DNA of 64,000 bases from JAJFIE01 sp964344255 (GTDB lineage: Bacteria > Pseudomonadota > Alphaproteobacteria > Rhodospirillales > Casp-alpha2), in contig CAYFMQ010000005.1 of the NCBI GenBank assembly GCA_964344255.1, positions 152,417 through 216,416 on the forward strand, in the 5' to 3' direction. How positions within the stretch are numbered: position 1 is the first letter of the stretch; each line of letters opens with the position of its first letter. The position numbers were made by a program, and so were the translations under genes. Positions 1 through 7,613 of the stretch are shown piece after piece. Under the pieces are notes generated by a model that had not been told where the DNA came from, did not search any database, and was given only the letters and a program-made list of their open reading frames with translations.

Positions 1-802
1 GATCCTGTACAACCGGGCTGATAACGCCGCCGCTCAGGCTGAGCGGATTGGTGTCCGGGACAACGCCTTTTCCGGCATTCGAGGAAACAACGGCAATCCC
101 CAGGCGATCCGCCAGTCTTTCCATGCTGTCCCCGGAATCCTGTGTCCCGCCGCCCACCATCATAATGGCGCGCTCGGCCGTTTCCAACATGTTACAGGCT
201 GCTTGTATGGAGGAAACCGATGGCGTCGGTCTCGGCGCCAGGGGTTGCGCCAGCCATTCGTCCTCGACGGGCATCTCCATGACGTCGATGGGGATGGCGA
301 TATGTACCGGCCTTGGCCTTGCGGAATGGAAAACGGAAAAGGCGCGGGCGATCAGCCCTGGCACTTCCACAGGGTCATGAACCATGGCGCTGAACGCCGT
401 GATGGGGGCGGTGATCGCGCACAGGTCACGGGTTTCGTGGAGCCGCCCCCACCCCTTGCCGAGCGAGGGTGAATCATTGGCGCTGGAGATAATCAGCATG
501 GGGACGGAATCGGCGTATGCCTGGCCAATGGGTGTCGCCGCATTGGTGACGCCGGGCCCGGTAATCAGGGTGCAGACACCAGGGTTCCCGGTAGCACGGC
601 CATAACCGTCCGCCATGAAGCCCGCCCCCTGTTCGTTGCGGGGGGTGACGTGACGCACGTTACTACCCTCGATCCCCCTGTATAGTTCAAGCGTATGTTC
701 ACCGGGAATGCCAAAGACCGTTGTAACGCCATAATCTTCCAGCAGATGCATCAACGCTTCGCCGCAAGTTCGGGGCTTTGATTTTGGATTACTCAATTCC
801 AC
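1..802 (-). CDS. Thiamine-diphosphate-dependent decarboxylase, AruI-like (C-terminus beyond window)
   Basis: About 267 N-terminal residues of a ThDP enzyme of the acetolactate synthase/benzoylformate decarboxylase superfamily; the rest lies left of base 1. The cofactor-activating glutamate is in FGIPGEH (about E35). The stretches HVTPRNEQGAGFMADGYGRA and CTLITGPGVTNAATPIGQAYADS are typical of the pyrimidine-binding domain. As I remember the family, ELYRG after GIPGEH and the wording that follows are closest to AruI, 5-guanidino-2-oxopentanoate decarboxylase of the arginine transaminase route, rather than IlvB; this is recall, not a search. The start is a GTG at 802, or a TTG at 796 preceded by GAGGTGG; an in-frame stop lies just upstream. 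It is divergent from the aminotransferase at 951, which could supply its 2-oxo-acid substrate. Confidence 0.8.
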   Translation of the reverse strand, partial: MELSNPKSKPRTCGEALMHLLEDYGVTTVFGIPGEHTLELYRGIEGSNVRHVTPRNEQGAGFMADGYGRATGNPGVCTLITGPGVTNAATPIGQAYADSVPMLIISSANDSPSLGKGWGRLHETRDLCAITAPITAFSAMVHDPVEVPGLIARAFSVFHSARPRPVHIAIPIDVMEMPVEDEWLAQPLAPRPTPSVSSIQAACNMLETAERAIMMVGGGTQDSGDSMERLADRLGIAVVSSNAGKGVVPDTNPLSLSGGVISPVVQD

Positions 803-887
803 CTCGGTTAAATTGTAAGCTTAAATCCAGGAACTCACCTTGCCGGTTCAGAGAGGAATACTAGCCAAGGCTAAAATGAATGACAAC

Positions 888-903
888 AACTGTGATCACA
901 GTT
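888..903. promoter_or_regulatory. 16-bp perfect palindrome, probable GntR-type operator
   Basis: AACTGTGATCACAGTT is a perfect dyad in the 148-bp gap between the divergent ThDP decarboxylase and aminotransferase genes. The core TGTGATCACA recurs at 4559-4568 upstream of the mttB-gntR pair. FCD-type GntR regulators commonly bind short palindromes of this size, and one is encoded at 2058-2729. The assignment to that regulator is inferred. Confidence 0.6.
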
Positions 904-950
904 ATGAATGCGTTTCATGTTTGAATGTTGGATAAGGGAAGCGATGAATA

Positions 951-2039
951 ATGACACTTGTTCCCAAACAGGGCCTCAGGGAAATCGACTATTACATGGT
1001 GGGGATTTCCAAACTTCCCGGCTTTGAGAAACCGATCAAGCTCTCATCCAATGAATCCGCGCTGGGCATGAGTCCTCATGCAATTGAGGCTGCTCAGAGA
1101 GCGATCTGTGAAGCCCACCTTTATCCGGAAGTGGACACGGAGTTTCTCGCCCAGGCATTGGCAGCGCGTTTTGAGCTTGAGGCTGAACGCATTGCCTTTG
1201 GCCCGGGATCGGATGAGTTGCTGCAGAGAATCGTTAATACCTTTGCCGGGCCGGGACAGGAACTGGTGCACAGCAAGAATGCGTACATGCAGTTTCCGAT
1301 TTACGCGAAACTTGCCGGCGCCACGCCGGTGGCGGCCAACGACCAGGACTTCCGCTATGATGTCGATACAATTCTTGGCTGCGTCAATGAAAACACCCGT
1401 ATCGTTCTCATCGCCAATCCGGACAATCCTTCCGGCACGCATCTGTCCGGGCAGGAAGTTCGCAGGCTCCATGCCGGTCTTCCGGAACACGTCCTGTTGA
1501 TCATCGATGCGGCCTATGAGGAATTCGCCCATGCGGAAGACTACCAATCAGGAACGACGCTGGTGCATGAATTCGAAAACGTCATCGTGACACGGACATT
1601 TTCTAAAGTTTATGGCCTTGCGGGCCTGCGCCTGGGTTGGTGTTATGGCCCGTCCTGGGTGATCGACATGCTGACGAAAATTGGCCCGTCATTTCCCGTC
1701 AATGTCGCTGCCCAGGCGGCGGGGCTTGCCGCTATCAGGGATGAGGGTCACATGCAGCAGGTTCTTCGTCATAACCGGAAGTGGATCAGGAAGTTCAGTG
1801 ATGTCTTGAGTCAAATAGGACTGAAGGTATACCCAAGTCAGACTAATTTTGTGCTGGTGTCATTTCCGCCTGATTGCGGCAGGACATCCGATGAAGTCTA
1901 CAGGCACCTGAATTCCCACGGTATAATCCCAAGGCAATTTGCCGTTGAAGATTTCAGTGACAAGTTGCGTTTCACCATTGGCCGCGATGAGGAAATGGAA
2001 ACGACTATCAGTGTGTTGAAAGAATTTATGTCCGGATAG
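951..2039 (+). CDS. Pyridoxal-phosphate aminotransferase, HisC-like (class I/II)
   Basis: This 362-residue fold-type I aminotransferase resembles histidinol-phosphate aminotransferase. Visible features are NESALGMSP near residue 34, the ANPDNPSGT loop at 155-163, the D186/Y189 pair that contacts PLP, the Schiff-base lysine K219 in TRTFSKVYGLAGLRLGW, and a C-terminal arginine in LRFTIG. AAGGGA precedes the ATG. No histidine-biosynthesis genes are nearby. The neighbours are a ThDP decarboxylase and a methyltransferase, so I infer a catabolic role: transamination of an amino acid (arginine or a relative, if the decarboxylase is AruI-like) to a 2-oxo acid. The real substrate cannot be read from the sequence. 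Confidence 0.85.
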   Translation: MTLVPKQGLREIDYYMVGISKLPGFEKPIKLSSNESALGMSPHAIEAAQRAICEAHLYPEVDTEFLAQALAARFELEAERIAFGPGSDELLQRIVNTFAGPGQELVHSKNAYMQFPIYAKLAGATPVAANDQDFRYDVDTILGCVNENTRIVLIANPDNPSGTHLSGQEVRRLHAGLPEHVLLIIDAAYEEFAHAEDYQSGTTLVHEFENVIVTRTFSKVYGLAGLRLGWCYGPSWVIDMLTKIGPSFPVNVAAQAAGLAAIRDEGHMQQVLRHNRKWIRKFSDVLSQIGLKVYPSQTNFVLVSFPPDCGRTSDEVYRHLNSHGIIPRQFAVEDFSDKLRFTIGRDEEMETTISVLKEFMSG

Positions 2040-2057
2040 GCAGGCCTGAAAAGACGG

Positions 2058-2729
2058 CTATCGTTCCGACATATCGTCGAAGGTAACAGTGCCCCAGCTA
2101 ATGTCTTTTTCAATCAGGCTGGCGGCATATTCCGCATCCCTGGCGCGGATCGCCCTGGCGATTTCGGCGTGAAGACTGCGCCAGTCATCGGGCATATCCT
2201 GATTGCGAACGACCTGGGCCAGGAAGGGGCCGGTCAACGCCCACAGGCGCTCGATGGTCCAGAACAACTCGTCATTGCCCGAAGCGCCGTAAATGGAAAA
2301 ATGGAAATTGTAATTACGGATTATGTAATTGTCGTTGTCGTCGTTATCGATGTCTTCGTCCATCTGGGCCGCCAAATTCTCGAGCTGGTCAACCTGGCTG
2401 GCGGTCAGGTTGGGCACGGCAAGAACCGTGGCGATGCCTTCCAGCCGGGCGCGAACAAAGAATTGATCCGATACGAGTTTGGCGTCCAGTTCCGCACCCT
2501 TGTAGGAACGATTGGCCGCCGATTCCAGCAGGCGTTCAGACGCCAGGCGGCTCAAAGCCTCCCGCACGGGCATGGCGCTGGTTCCCAGCCTGGCGGCGAG
2601 CTTGCGGATCGAGAGCACGCTGCCGGGCTCGTACTCGCCAATTGTCAGGGACCATTTCAGGTTCTGATAAATCTGGTCGCTCATCGGCGATTGGGGAACG
2701 CGTTGGATCGCGCTTTTTTGACCAGCCAT
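2058..2729 (-). CDS. GntR-family transcriptional regulator, FCD domain
   Basis: The protein is 223 residues. An N-terminal winged helix (about 15-80, with VLSIRKLAARLGTSAMPVRE as the recognition region) is followed by an all-helical FCD effector domain (about 90-215). Histidines in NYNFHFSIY and LHAEIARAI fit the metal- or carboxylate-binding pocket of FCD regulators. I chose the ATG at 2729 because GGAG lies eight bases upstream; a TTG 14 codons earlier has no better signal. The gene is 117 bp downstream of mttB on the same strand, probably cotranscribed, and tail-to-tail with the aminotransferase. It likely controls both flanking units through the TGTGATCACA sites. Confidence 0.9.
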   Translation of the reverse strand: MAGQKSAIQRVPQSPMSDQIYQNLKWSLTIGEYEPGSVLSIRKLAARLGTSAMPVREALSRLASERLLESAANRSYKGAELDAKLVSDQFFVRARLEGIATVLAVPNLTASQVDQLENLAAQMDEDIDNDDNDNYIIRNYNFHFSIYGASGNDELFWTIERLWALTGPFLAQVVRNQDMPDDWRSLHAEIARAIRARDAEYAASLIEKDISWGTVTFDDMSER

Positions 2730-2846
2730 TATTGTGCTCCATCCGATACGCGCCGGATTGGTCCGGGGCAATCAGGTTGCGAATCTCGTAATACCCGACC
2801 CTAGCACAGGTGCTGGCGTCAAAAAAACCGGCTATTCATACCTGTT

Positions 2847-4367
2847 TCAGGCCCGTGCAATCTCTTTCTTGCGTTTCGCCATATAGGCCTGAAGCGCCTC
2901 TTCAATGGCCGGATCGATGGGAGGTTTCTCATAATCAGCCAACAACTTCTTCCAGATACGGTTCGCACGCTCCGTTGCTGTTCTGGCGCCATCTTCATCC
3001 CATGTCTCGAAATTCCGCCAGTCGGAAAGAAGCGGTGAATAAAAGGCTGTTTCGTAGCGTTCAAGTGTATCGGCGGCGGCAAAGAAATGACCGCCGGGGC
3101 CAACTTCTCTGATGGTTTCGATGGCGAGCGTAGACTCATTCACTTCGATGGGCTCCAGCACGCCCGCGATGAGTTGCAGCATCTCCGCATCCAGGATCAG
3201 TTTCTCGAACGATGCCGTCAGTCCGCCCTCCAGCCAGCCGGCGGCATGAAGTACGTGATTGGTGTGACTCATGACGGTGCCCCACAACGACATCTCGCTT
3301 TCATAAGCCGCCTGGGCATCGACGGCGGCGGAAGCCGTCGCATTGCTGGAGCGGAACGGCACACCGTAAAACCGGGCCATCTGGGCTGAAGCCAGGGTCG
3401 TTTTCACGTACTCGGGCGTGCCGAAGGCGGGCGACCCCGACTTCATGTCCACGTTGGTGGCGAAATGGCCATAGACGCAGGGGCAGCCCCGCCTGACGGA
3501 TTGCGCTAGGGTGAATCCGGCAAGCACTTCGGCGTTTTGCTGGGCCAGGGTGCCGGCCAGCGGCGTCGGACTCATGGCGCCTGCCATGGTGAAGGGCGTG
3601 ATGTCGATGGGCTGACCCATCTCTGCCATGACCACCAGACCTTCCGCCAGTTCCGCATCCAGCAGCAGCGGTGAATTCGTGTTCACACAGGCCGGGATGG
3701 TGGGAGTTTCCGACAGTTCATCCCGGCTGAGACCGAGGGCGATACAGGTCATCTCAATGACATCCATGGCCCGGCTGCGGCTGTTCATCCAGCAGGGGTG
3801 CCATCCCTTGTCGCTCAAGGTGATCTGGGCGTACATCATGTCCATGTGGCGGGTTTCAGGTGACAGGTCCATGGGCTCGAAGCCGGCGCCGCCATCCTGG
3901 TGGATGATGTTCAGACTGTGGGCCACCTTGATGAAATCACACAGCTCGTCATAGGTTCCCGTCCGGCGGCCGCGGTCCATGTCGGTCACGAAGGAAGGTC
4001 CGGCCACCGTTGAGAAAACAATGTTGTTTCCACCGACATCCAGGTTCTTGTCCCGGTTGCGGGCCAGGACCGTGTAGTCGGAGGGCAGACCCCTGATCAG
4101 TTCTTCAACCAGCGCCGGATCGAAGCGGACAAGCTCATTTCCATCATCGACGTCACAGCCGATTGCGCGCATCCGTTTACGCGAATCCGGATCGATGACC
4201 TTCATGCCGATTTCTTTCAGGATGCGGAGCGAGGCATGATGGATGGCCTCGACCTGATCTGAGGAAAGGACTTCCAGGGGGGAGTAGGGGTTCTTGAGTG
4301 GTCGGAACGGAACCTGGCTGAGCCCCCCACGGTCCCTGCGTGCCCTTCGTGTGCGGTTTCTTGACAT
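2847..4367 (-). CDS. Trimethylamine methyltransferase (MttB) family protein, non-pyrrolysine type
   Basis: This 506-residue protein belongs to the MttB/COG5598 family of corrinoid-dependent methyltransferases acting on methylated amines. Family features include GGAGFEPMDLSPETRHMDMM, the glycine/proline-rich barrel segment MAGAMSPTPLAGTLAQQNAE, and YGVPFRSSNATASAAVDAQA. There is no in-frame amber codon, so it lacks the pyrrolysine of methanogen MttB. Non-pyrrolysine relatives such as glycine betaine methyltransferase MtgB act on quaternary amines. A basic N-terminus (RNRTRRARRDR) precedes the barrel. AGGGTG lies eight bases before the ATG. No corrinoid protein or reductive activator is in the window, so a partner must be elsewhere. 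The substrate is unknown; a betaine is plausible. Confidence 0.85.
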   Translation of the reverse strand: MSRNRTRRARRDRGGLSQVPFRPLKNPYSPLEVLSSDQVEAIHHASLRILKEIGMKVIDPDSRKRMRAIGCDVDDGNELVRFDPALVEELIRGLPSDYTVLARNRDKNLDVGGNNIVFSTVAGPSFVTDMDRGRRTGTYDELCDFIKVAHSLNIIHQDGGAGFEPMDLSPETRHMDMMYAQITLSDKGWHPCWMNSRSRAMDVIEMTCIALGLSRDELSETPTIPACVNTNSPLLLDAELAEGLVVMAEMGQPIDITPFTMAGAMSPTPLAGTLAQQNAEVLAGFTLAQSVRRGCPCVYGHFATNVDMKSGSPAFGTPEYVKTTLASAQMARFYGVPFRSSNATASAAVDAQAAYESEMSLWGTVMSHTNHVLHAAGWLEGGLTASFEKLILDAEMLQLIAGVLEPIEVNESTLAIETIREVGPGGHFFAAADTLERYETAFYSPLLSDWRNFETWDEDGARTATERANRIWKKLLADYEKPPIDPAIEEALQAYMAKRKKEIARA

Positions 4368-4558
4368 GATGTTTCACCCTTGCCTGGACGGATTGAAAAC
4401 GGGGTTGAGCGCCTGAAAATTTGGTCAGGCGTCCGGTTCGTTCGTCAGGCAGGGCAGGGTGGCTTGTAATTTCCCTGCTGCCAAAGTCCGGCGGGGTAGT
4501 CGATCATCTTGCGAACCATCCCTCTCCACATGGCGGTCGAGCATAGGTGACACAGTGG

Positions 4559-4568
4559 TGTGATCACA
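4559..4568. promoter_or_regulatory. Second TGTGATCACA palindrome upstream of mttB-gntR
   Basis: TGTGATCACA, followed at once by GTTTGATCA, repeats the core of the palindrome at 888-903. It lies about 190 bp upstream of the mttB start. Sharing it with the decarboxylase/aminotransferase promoter suggests common control by the GntR protein. The rest of 4368-4679 holds no convincing gene. Confidence 0.5.
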
Positions 4569-4679
4569 GTTTGATCATAAATCCTGTTCCCTTCGGATTG
4601 CAAGTGATTCGGAATAGTCGCCAATCGTGCATTCCGTTCCTTGGCGGCGGGATAATCCGATAGCTGAAAACGACACCTG

Positions 4680-4859
4680 TCAGTTGTCATCCTCTGCACG
4701 CCTGTCCATCAGTTTCCTGCGTTCGGCAACGCGGCGGAACTGGTTTCTGCGGCGATGAAAGAGGCCGATGCCGCCCATGGGGAAGATATTTTTTGTTCGT
4801 CTTTCTTCCGGCTTACGGCGCTCGGTCCTGCGCTGCGAGCCTTTCCTTCTTTCTTTCAT
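4680..4859 (-). CDS. Small arginine-rich protein, hypothetical
   Basis: This 59-residue frame starts MKERRKGSQRRTERRKPEER and carries repeated ERR/RRR clusters around a central FPMGGIGLFHRRRNQF. A TTG nine codons upstream (4886) is an alternative start. GGAG lies about 11 bases before the ATG. The regular spacing of arginine pairs, and the stop just before a non-coding region, make it look more like a gene than chance. I do not recognise a family. A nucleic-acid-binding or membrane-surface role would be a guess from charge alone. Confidence 0.35.
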   Translation of the reverse strand: MKERRKGSQRRTERRKPEERRTKNIFPMGGIGLFHRRRNQFRRVAERRKLMDRRAEDDN

Positions 4860-4986
4860 GAAAAGATACTTCTCCAGATTAGCCAAAGAATCCCAACCAC
4901 AGAGCGTATCTTTTTTTATTCGTTTCTTATGACAGCAGCCTTACTGAAACAGATTATACAGTCAAGATGCCATTTTGGGTCAAACC

Positions 4987-6528
4987 CTACATCACCGCGC
5001 CGACAACCCAGGGCGTGAACTCGTTATCCCCGAATCCCAACTCTTCGCTTTTTGACGGCGTGCCCGACGCCACATCGAGCCACAGATCGAAGATCCGTTC
5101 ACCCATGTCCTGGACCGATATCCCTTCGCTCAGGATCGCACCGCAGTTGACGTCCATGTCATCCTTCATGCGTTCGTACATGGCCGTGTTGGTGGCGAGC
5201 TTGATGCTGGGTGAGGGCTTGAAGCCGAAGACCGAGCCCCGCCCGGTGGTAAAGCACACCAGGTTTGCGCCGCCCGCCACTTCGCCGGTGATGGATGCCG
5301 GGTCGTAGCCGGGCGTGTCCATGAACACGAAGCCCTTCTCGGTCACCGGCTCGGCGTATTCGTAGACGGCGGTCAGGTTGGTGGAGCCGCCCTTGGCCGA
5401 GGCGCCCAGGGATTTCTCCAGGATCGTCGTCAGACCGCCCGCCTTGTTGCCGGGTGTCGGGTTGTTGTTCATCTCGCCGCCCAGGCGGGAGGTGTAATCC
5501 TCCCACCACCTGATCCGCTTGATCAGCTTTTCGCCCACCTCGCGGCTTACGGCGCGGCGGGTGAGCAGGTGCTCGGCGCCGTAGATTTCCGGCGTTTCGG
5601 CGAGGATGCCCGTGCCGCCGTTTCGGACCAGTATATCGACAGCGGCGCCCAGCGCCGGGTTGGCGGTGATGCCGGAATAACCGTCAGAGCCGCCGCACTG
5701 CAGCGCCACGGTGAGATGCTCCGCCGAAACCGTCTGGCGCGACACATCATTGGCCGCCGGCAGCATTTCCTCGATCAGTTCAACGCCGCGCGCCACCGTT
5801 TCGCGCGTGCCGCCGCAGTCCTGGATCACCAGGAAACGGAAGGTGGGGCCTTCCTCAAGGCCATAGGCGTCGAGCAGAAACTTGATCTGGTTGACTTCAC
5901 AGCCGAGGCCCACCAACAGCACGCCCGCCATGTTGGGGTGGCGGCTGTATCCCCAGAGCAGGCGTTGCAGGTACTTGAGCCCTTCGTCATCGGTGCCCTG
6001 GCAACAGCCGGTGCCGTGAACGAAGGAGGTAACGCCATCCACGTTTGGGTAGGCGTCCAGCGGGTCGCCCTCGAAGTGGGCGGCGATCATCTTGGCCACC
6101 GTGGCCGAACAGTTCACCGTGGTCAGCACGCCGATGTAGTTCCGGGTTGCGACCCTGCCATCGGCGCGCACGATGCCCTGGAACGTCCGGCGTTCGGCTT
6201 CCGGCACGTAGTCCGTCGGCTTGGCGTCCTCGCCGAAGGCATAATCACGCTCGAAATCCCCCATGGCGCAGTTGTCCACATGAACGTGATCGCCGGGCTG
6301 GATGTCATCGCTGGCGAAACCGATGATCTGGCCGTACTTGCGCACGGTCTCGCCCTTGGCGATGGTGGCGGTGGCGATCTTATGGCCCGGCGGAATGTCC
6401 GTATTGGCCGTGACGCCTTCGCCGGCAATGACTGTGCCAGCGGCAAGCCCGTTCAATGTGATCACGACATTATCGCCATCGTTCAGGCGAACAGTCTGGG
6501 TTTCGTTTTGTGTGGCGGTGTCTGGCAT
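4987..6528 (-). CDS. Altronate dehydratase (UxaA) family hydro-lyase
   Basis: This 513-residue fused protein has an N-terminal SAF domain (about residues 10-95) and a large C-terminal UxaA/GarD dehydratase domain. Family signatures are VATRNYIGVLTTVNCSATVA, FVHGTGCCQGTDDEG, LQCGGSDGYSGITANPALG and the GGEMNNNPTPGNKAGGLTT loop. Cysteines in NCSA, GCC, GLGCE and QCGG suit an iron-dependent active site. Members dehydrate aldonic or aldaric acids such as altronate or galactarate, or eliminate sulfite from sulfolactate; the substrate here is not decided by sequence. It is the last gene of a minus-strand run with the CNB, cupin and acyl-CoA-dehydrogenase-like genes. Confidence 0.85.
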   Translation of the reverse strand: MPDTATQNETQTVRLNDGDNVVITLNGLAAGTVIAGEGVTANTDIPPGHKIATATIAKGETVRKYGQIIGFASDDIQPGDHVHVDNCAMGDFERDYAFGEDAKPTDYVPEAERRTFQGIVRADGRVATRNYIGVLTTVNCSATVAKMIAAHFEGDPLDAYPNVDGVTSFVHGTGCCQGTDDEGLKYLQRLLWGYSRHPNMAGVLLVGLGCEVNQIKFLLDAYGLEEGPTFRFLVIQDCGGTRETVARGVELIEEMLPAANDVSRQTVSAEHLTVALQCGGSDGYSGITANPALGAAVDILVRNGGTGILAETPEIYGAEHLLTRRAVSREVGEKLIKRIRWWEDYTSRLGGEMNNNPTPGNKAGGLTTILEKSLGASAKGGSTNLTAVYEYAEPVTEKGFVFMDTPGYDPASITGEVAGGANLVCFTTGRGSVFGFKPSPSIKLATNTAMYERMKDDMDVNCGAILSEGISVQDMGERIFDLWLDVASGTPSKSEELGFGDNEFTPWVVGAVM

Positions 6529-6611
6529 GGACTAGGGTCTTTCAAACTGATACGGAGACGCAAGTTCTATCAGGGCCGTTCACTTATGTCCTCACTCTTT
6601 CTCGTGAAAAC

Positions 6612-7025
6612 CTAGTCTTTGTGACGATAGACGCCGTCATCGCCCCGGAAGAAAAATTCTACGCCGCCTTCCTTGAACATTTCAGGGTTCAGCTTCTCGT
6701 TCAGCGAACGGATATGGCCGATCAGGTTCAGCAGTAATGAACTCATCAAGGCGTCGGAATTGCCGATCAGGACGCGAAAGACCATTCTCGGGATGACAAC
6801 GCAGGTCGTCTCGCTCAACGCCGTCGCCGTCGCCATGCGGGGCATGTTGCTGATCAACGCCATTTCGCCGAACAGGCCACCCTGCTTGATCTCGCCGATG
6901 ACCTTCTTGTCTTTGCCTTCATTGACGGAAATCTCGATGGAGCCGCTTTCCACCAGATAGGCGATTTCACCCTCGTCGCCTTGCGAGAACAGGATCTCGT
7001 TTTCGCCGAATGTCTGTTTGTCCAA
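6612..7025 (-). CDS. Stand-alone cyclic nucleotide-binding domain protein
   Basis: This 137-residue protein is essentially one CNB beta-barrel: FGENEILFSQGDEGEIAYLV, then the phosphate-binding cassette GGLFGEMALISNMPRMATATA, then a helical tail. The cassette keeps the FGE-x-A-L core, followed by an arginine, that contacts cyclic-nucleotide phosphate. There is no DNA-binding helix or catalytic domain, so it must act by contact with a partner. The start is a TTG; an in-frame stop lies just upstream and GGGA precedes it by nine bases. It sits 23 bp after the cupin gene and before the dehydratase. No cyclase is encoded nearby. Confidence 0.85.
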   Translation of the reverse strand: MDKQTFGENEILFSQGDEGEIAYLVESGSIEISVNEGKDKKVIGEIKQGGLFGEMALISNMPRMATATALSETTCVVIPRMVFRVLIGNSDALMSSLLLNLIGHIRSLNEKLNPEMFKEGGVEFFFRGDDGVYRHKD

Positions 7026-7048
7026 GACTTTATTCCCACATCGCCCCT

Positions 7049-7570
7049 TTAACGGAGGAAGTTATTGACGTAATCGGCGCCCAATCCGACCTTATCAAAG
7101 TGTTCCCTGGCCATCTCAATAAGGCCGAAGTTGTCTTCGACGTGAACCACATTGTCATCATCGTCGACGTAAAGCGTCGGACCGCCGATATAGAAGAAGG
7201 TCAGCATCTCGTCATCGCTGTCGCACGTCAGGGTGTGAACCTCGCCTGGGGGCTCGTAGACGTAGGAGCCTTCTTCGGCGACCCAGGAATGCTCCAGATA
7301 ACGCCAGCTTCCCTTGAGCACGATGCCGTGCACTGGGCTCGGATGGCGGTGGCGGCTCAGGATGCCGCCCTTGCGCACGCGCAGGATTTCACAGTGCGAG
7401 CCGGTGGTCATGTCGAAGAACAGCGGACGGGTCCAGACGTTCTCTTCCAGCGGCACCCACAACCTCTCGTCTTCGGTTTCGGCGACCACAAGTTCGGGGC
7501 GCATGCCCAAATGGCCGAGTACCGGTTCGTCGAAGAAAGCAATATTGTTCAATTCGATGTCTTTCGGCAT
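7049..7570 (-). CDS. Cupin-domain protein, 2,4'-dihydroxyacetophenone dioxygenase family
   Basis: This 173-residue cupin has the two conserved motifs: motif 1 RVRKGGILSRHRHPSPVHGI, with an HRH metal-ligand cluster, and motif 2 YEPPGEVHTL, whose histidine completes the site. The layout matches the DAD-like/ChrR-type cupins that use Fe for oxygenolytic C-C cleavage or isomerisation, but function varies widely in this group. AGGGGAGA lies ahead of the ATG. It is 43 bp downstream of the acyl-CoA-dehydrogenase-like gene, and both could act on one aromatic or keto-acid substrate. Confidence 0.8.
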   Translation of the reverse strand: MPKDIELNNIAFFDEPVLGHLGMRPELVVAETEDERLWVPLEENVWTRPLFFDMTTGSHCEILRVRKGGILSRHRHPSPVHGIVLKGSWRYLEHSWVAEEGSYVYEPPGEVHTLTCDSDDEMLTFFYIGGPTLYVDDDDNVVHVEDNFGLIEMAREHFDKVGLGADYVNNFLR

Positions 7571-7613
7571 TTTCTAAGTCTCCCCTAAAAAGTCGTATAA
7601 CATTATAGCCGGT

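Noticed and set aside
888..903. Palindrome as a CRP/cAMP-type site (TGTGA-N6-TCACA)
   Set aside because: The TGTGA and TCACA halves have no 6-bp spacer; they are fused, which fits GntR-type operators better.
4445..4699. 84-residue minus-strand open frame overlapping the second palindrome
   Set aside because: It overlaps the operator and the small Arg-rich frame, has mixed composition and no ribosome-binding signal.
5569..6615. Long (348-residue) open frame antisense to the altronate-dehydratase gene
   Set aside because: It is the shadow of a GC-rich gene: Arg/His/Gly-rich, no domain, and fully inside the well-supported gene on the other strand.
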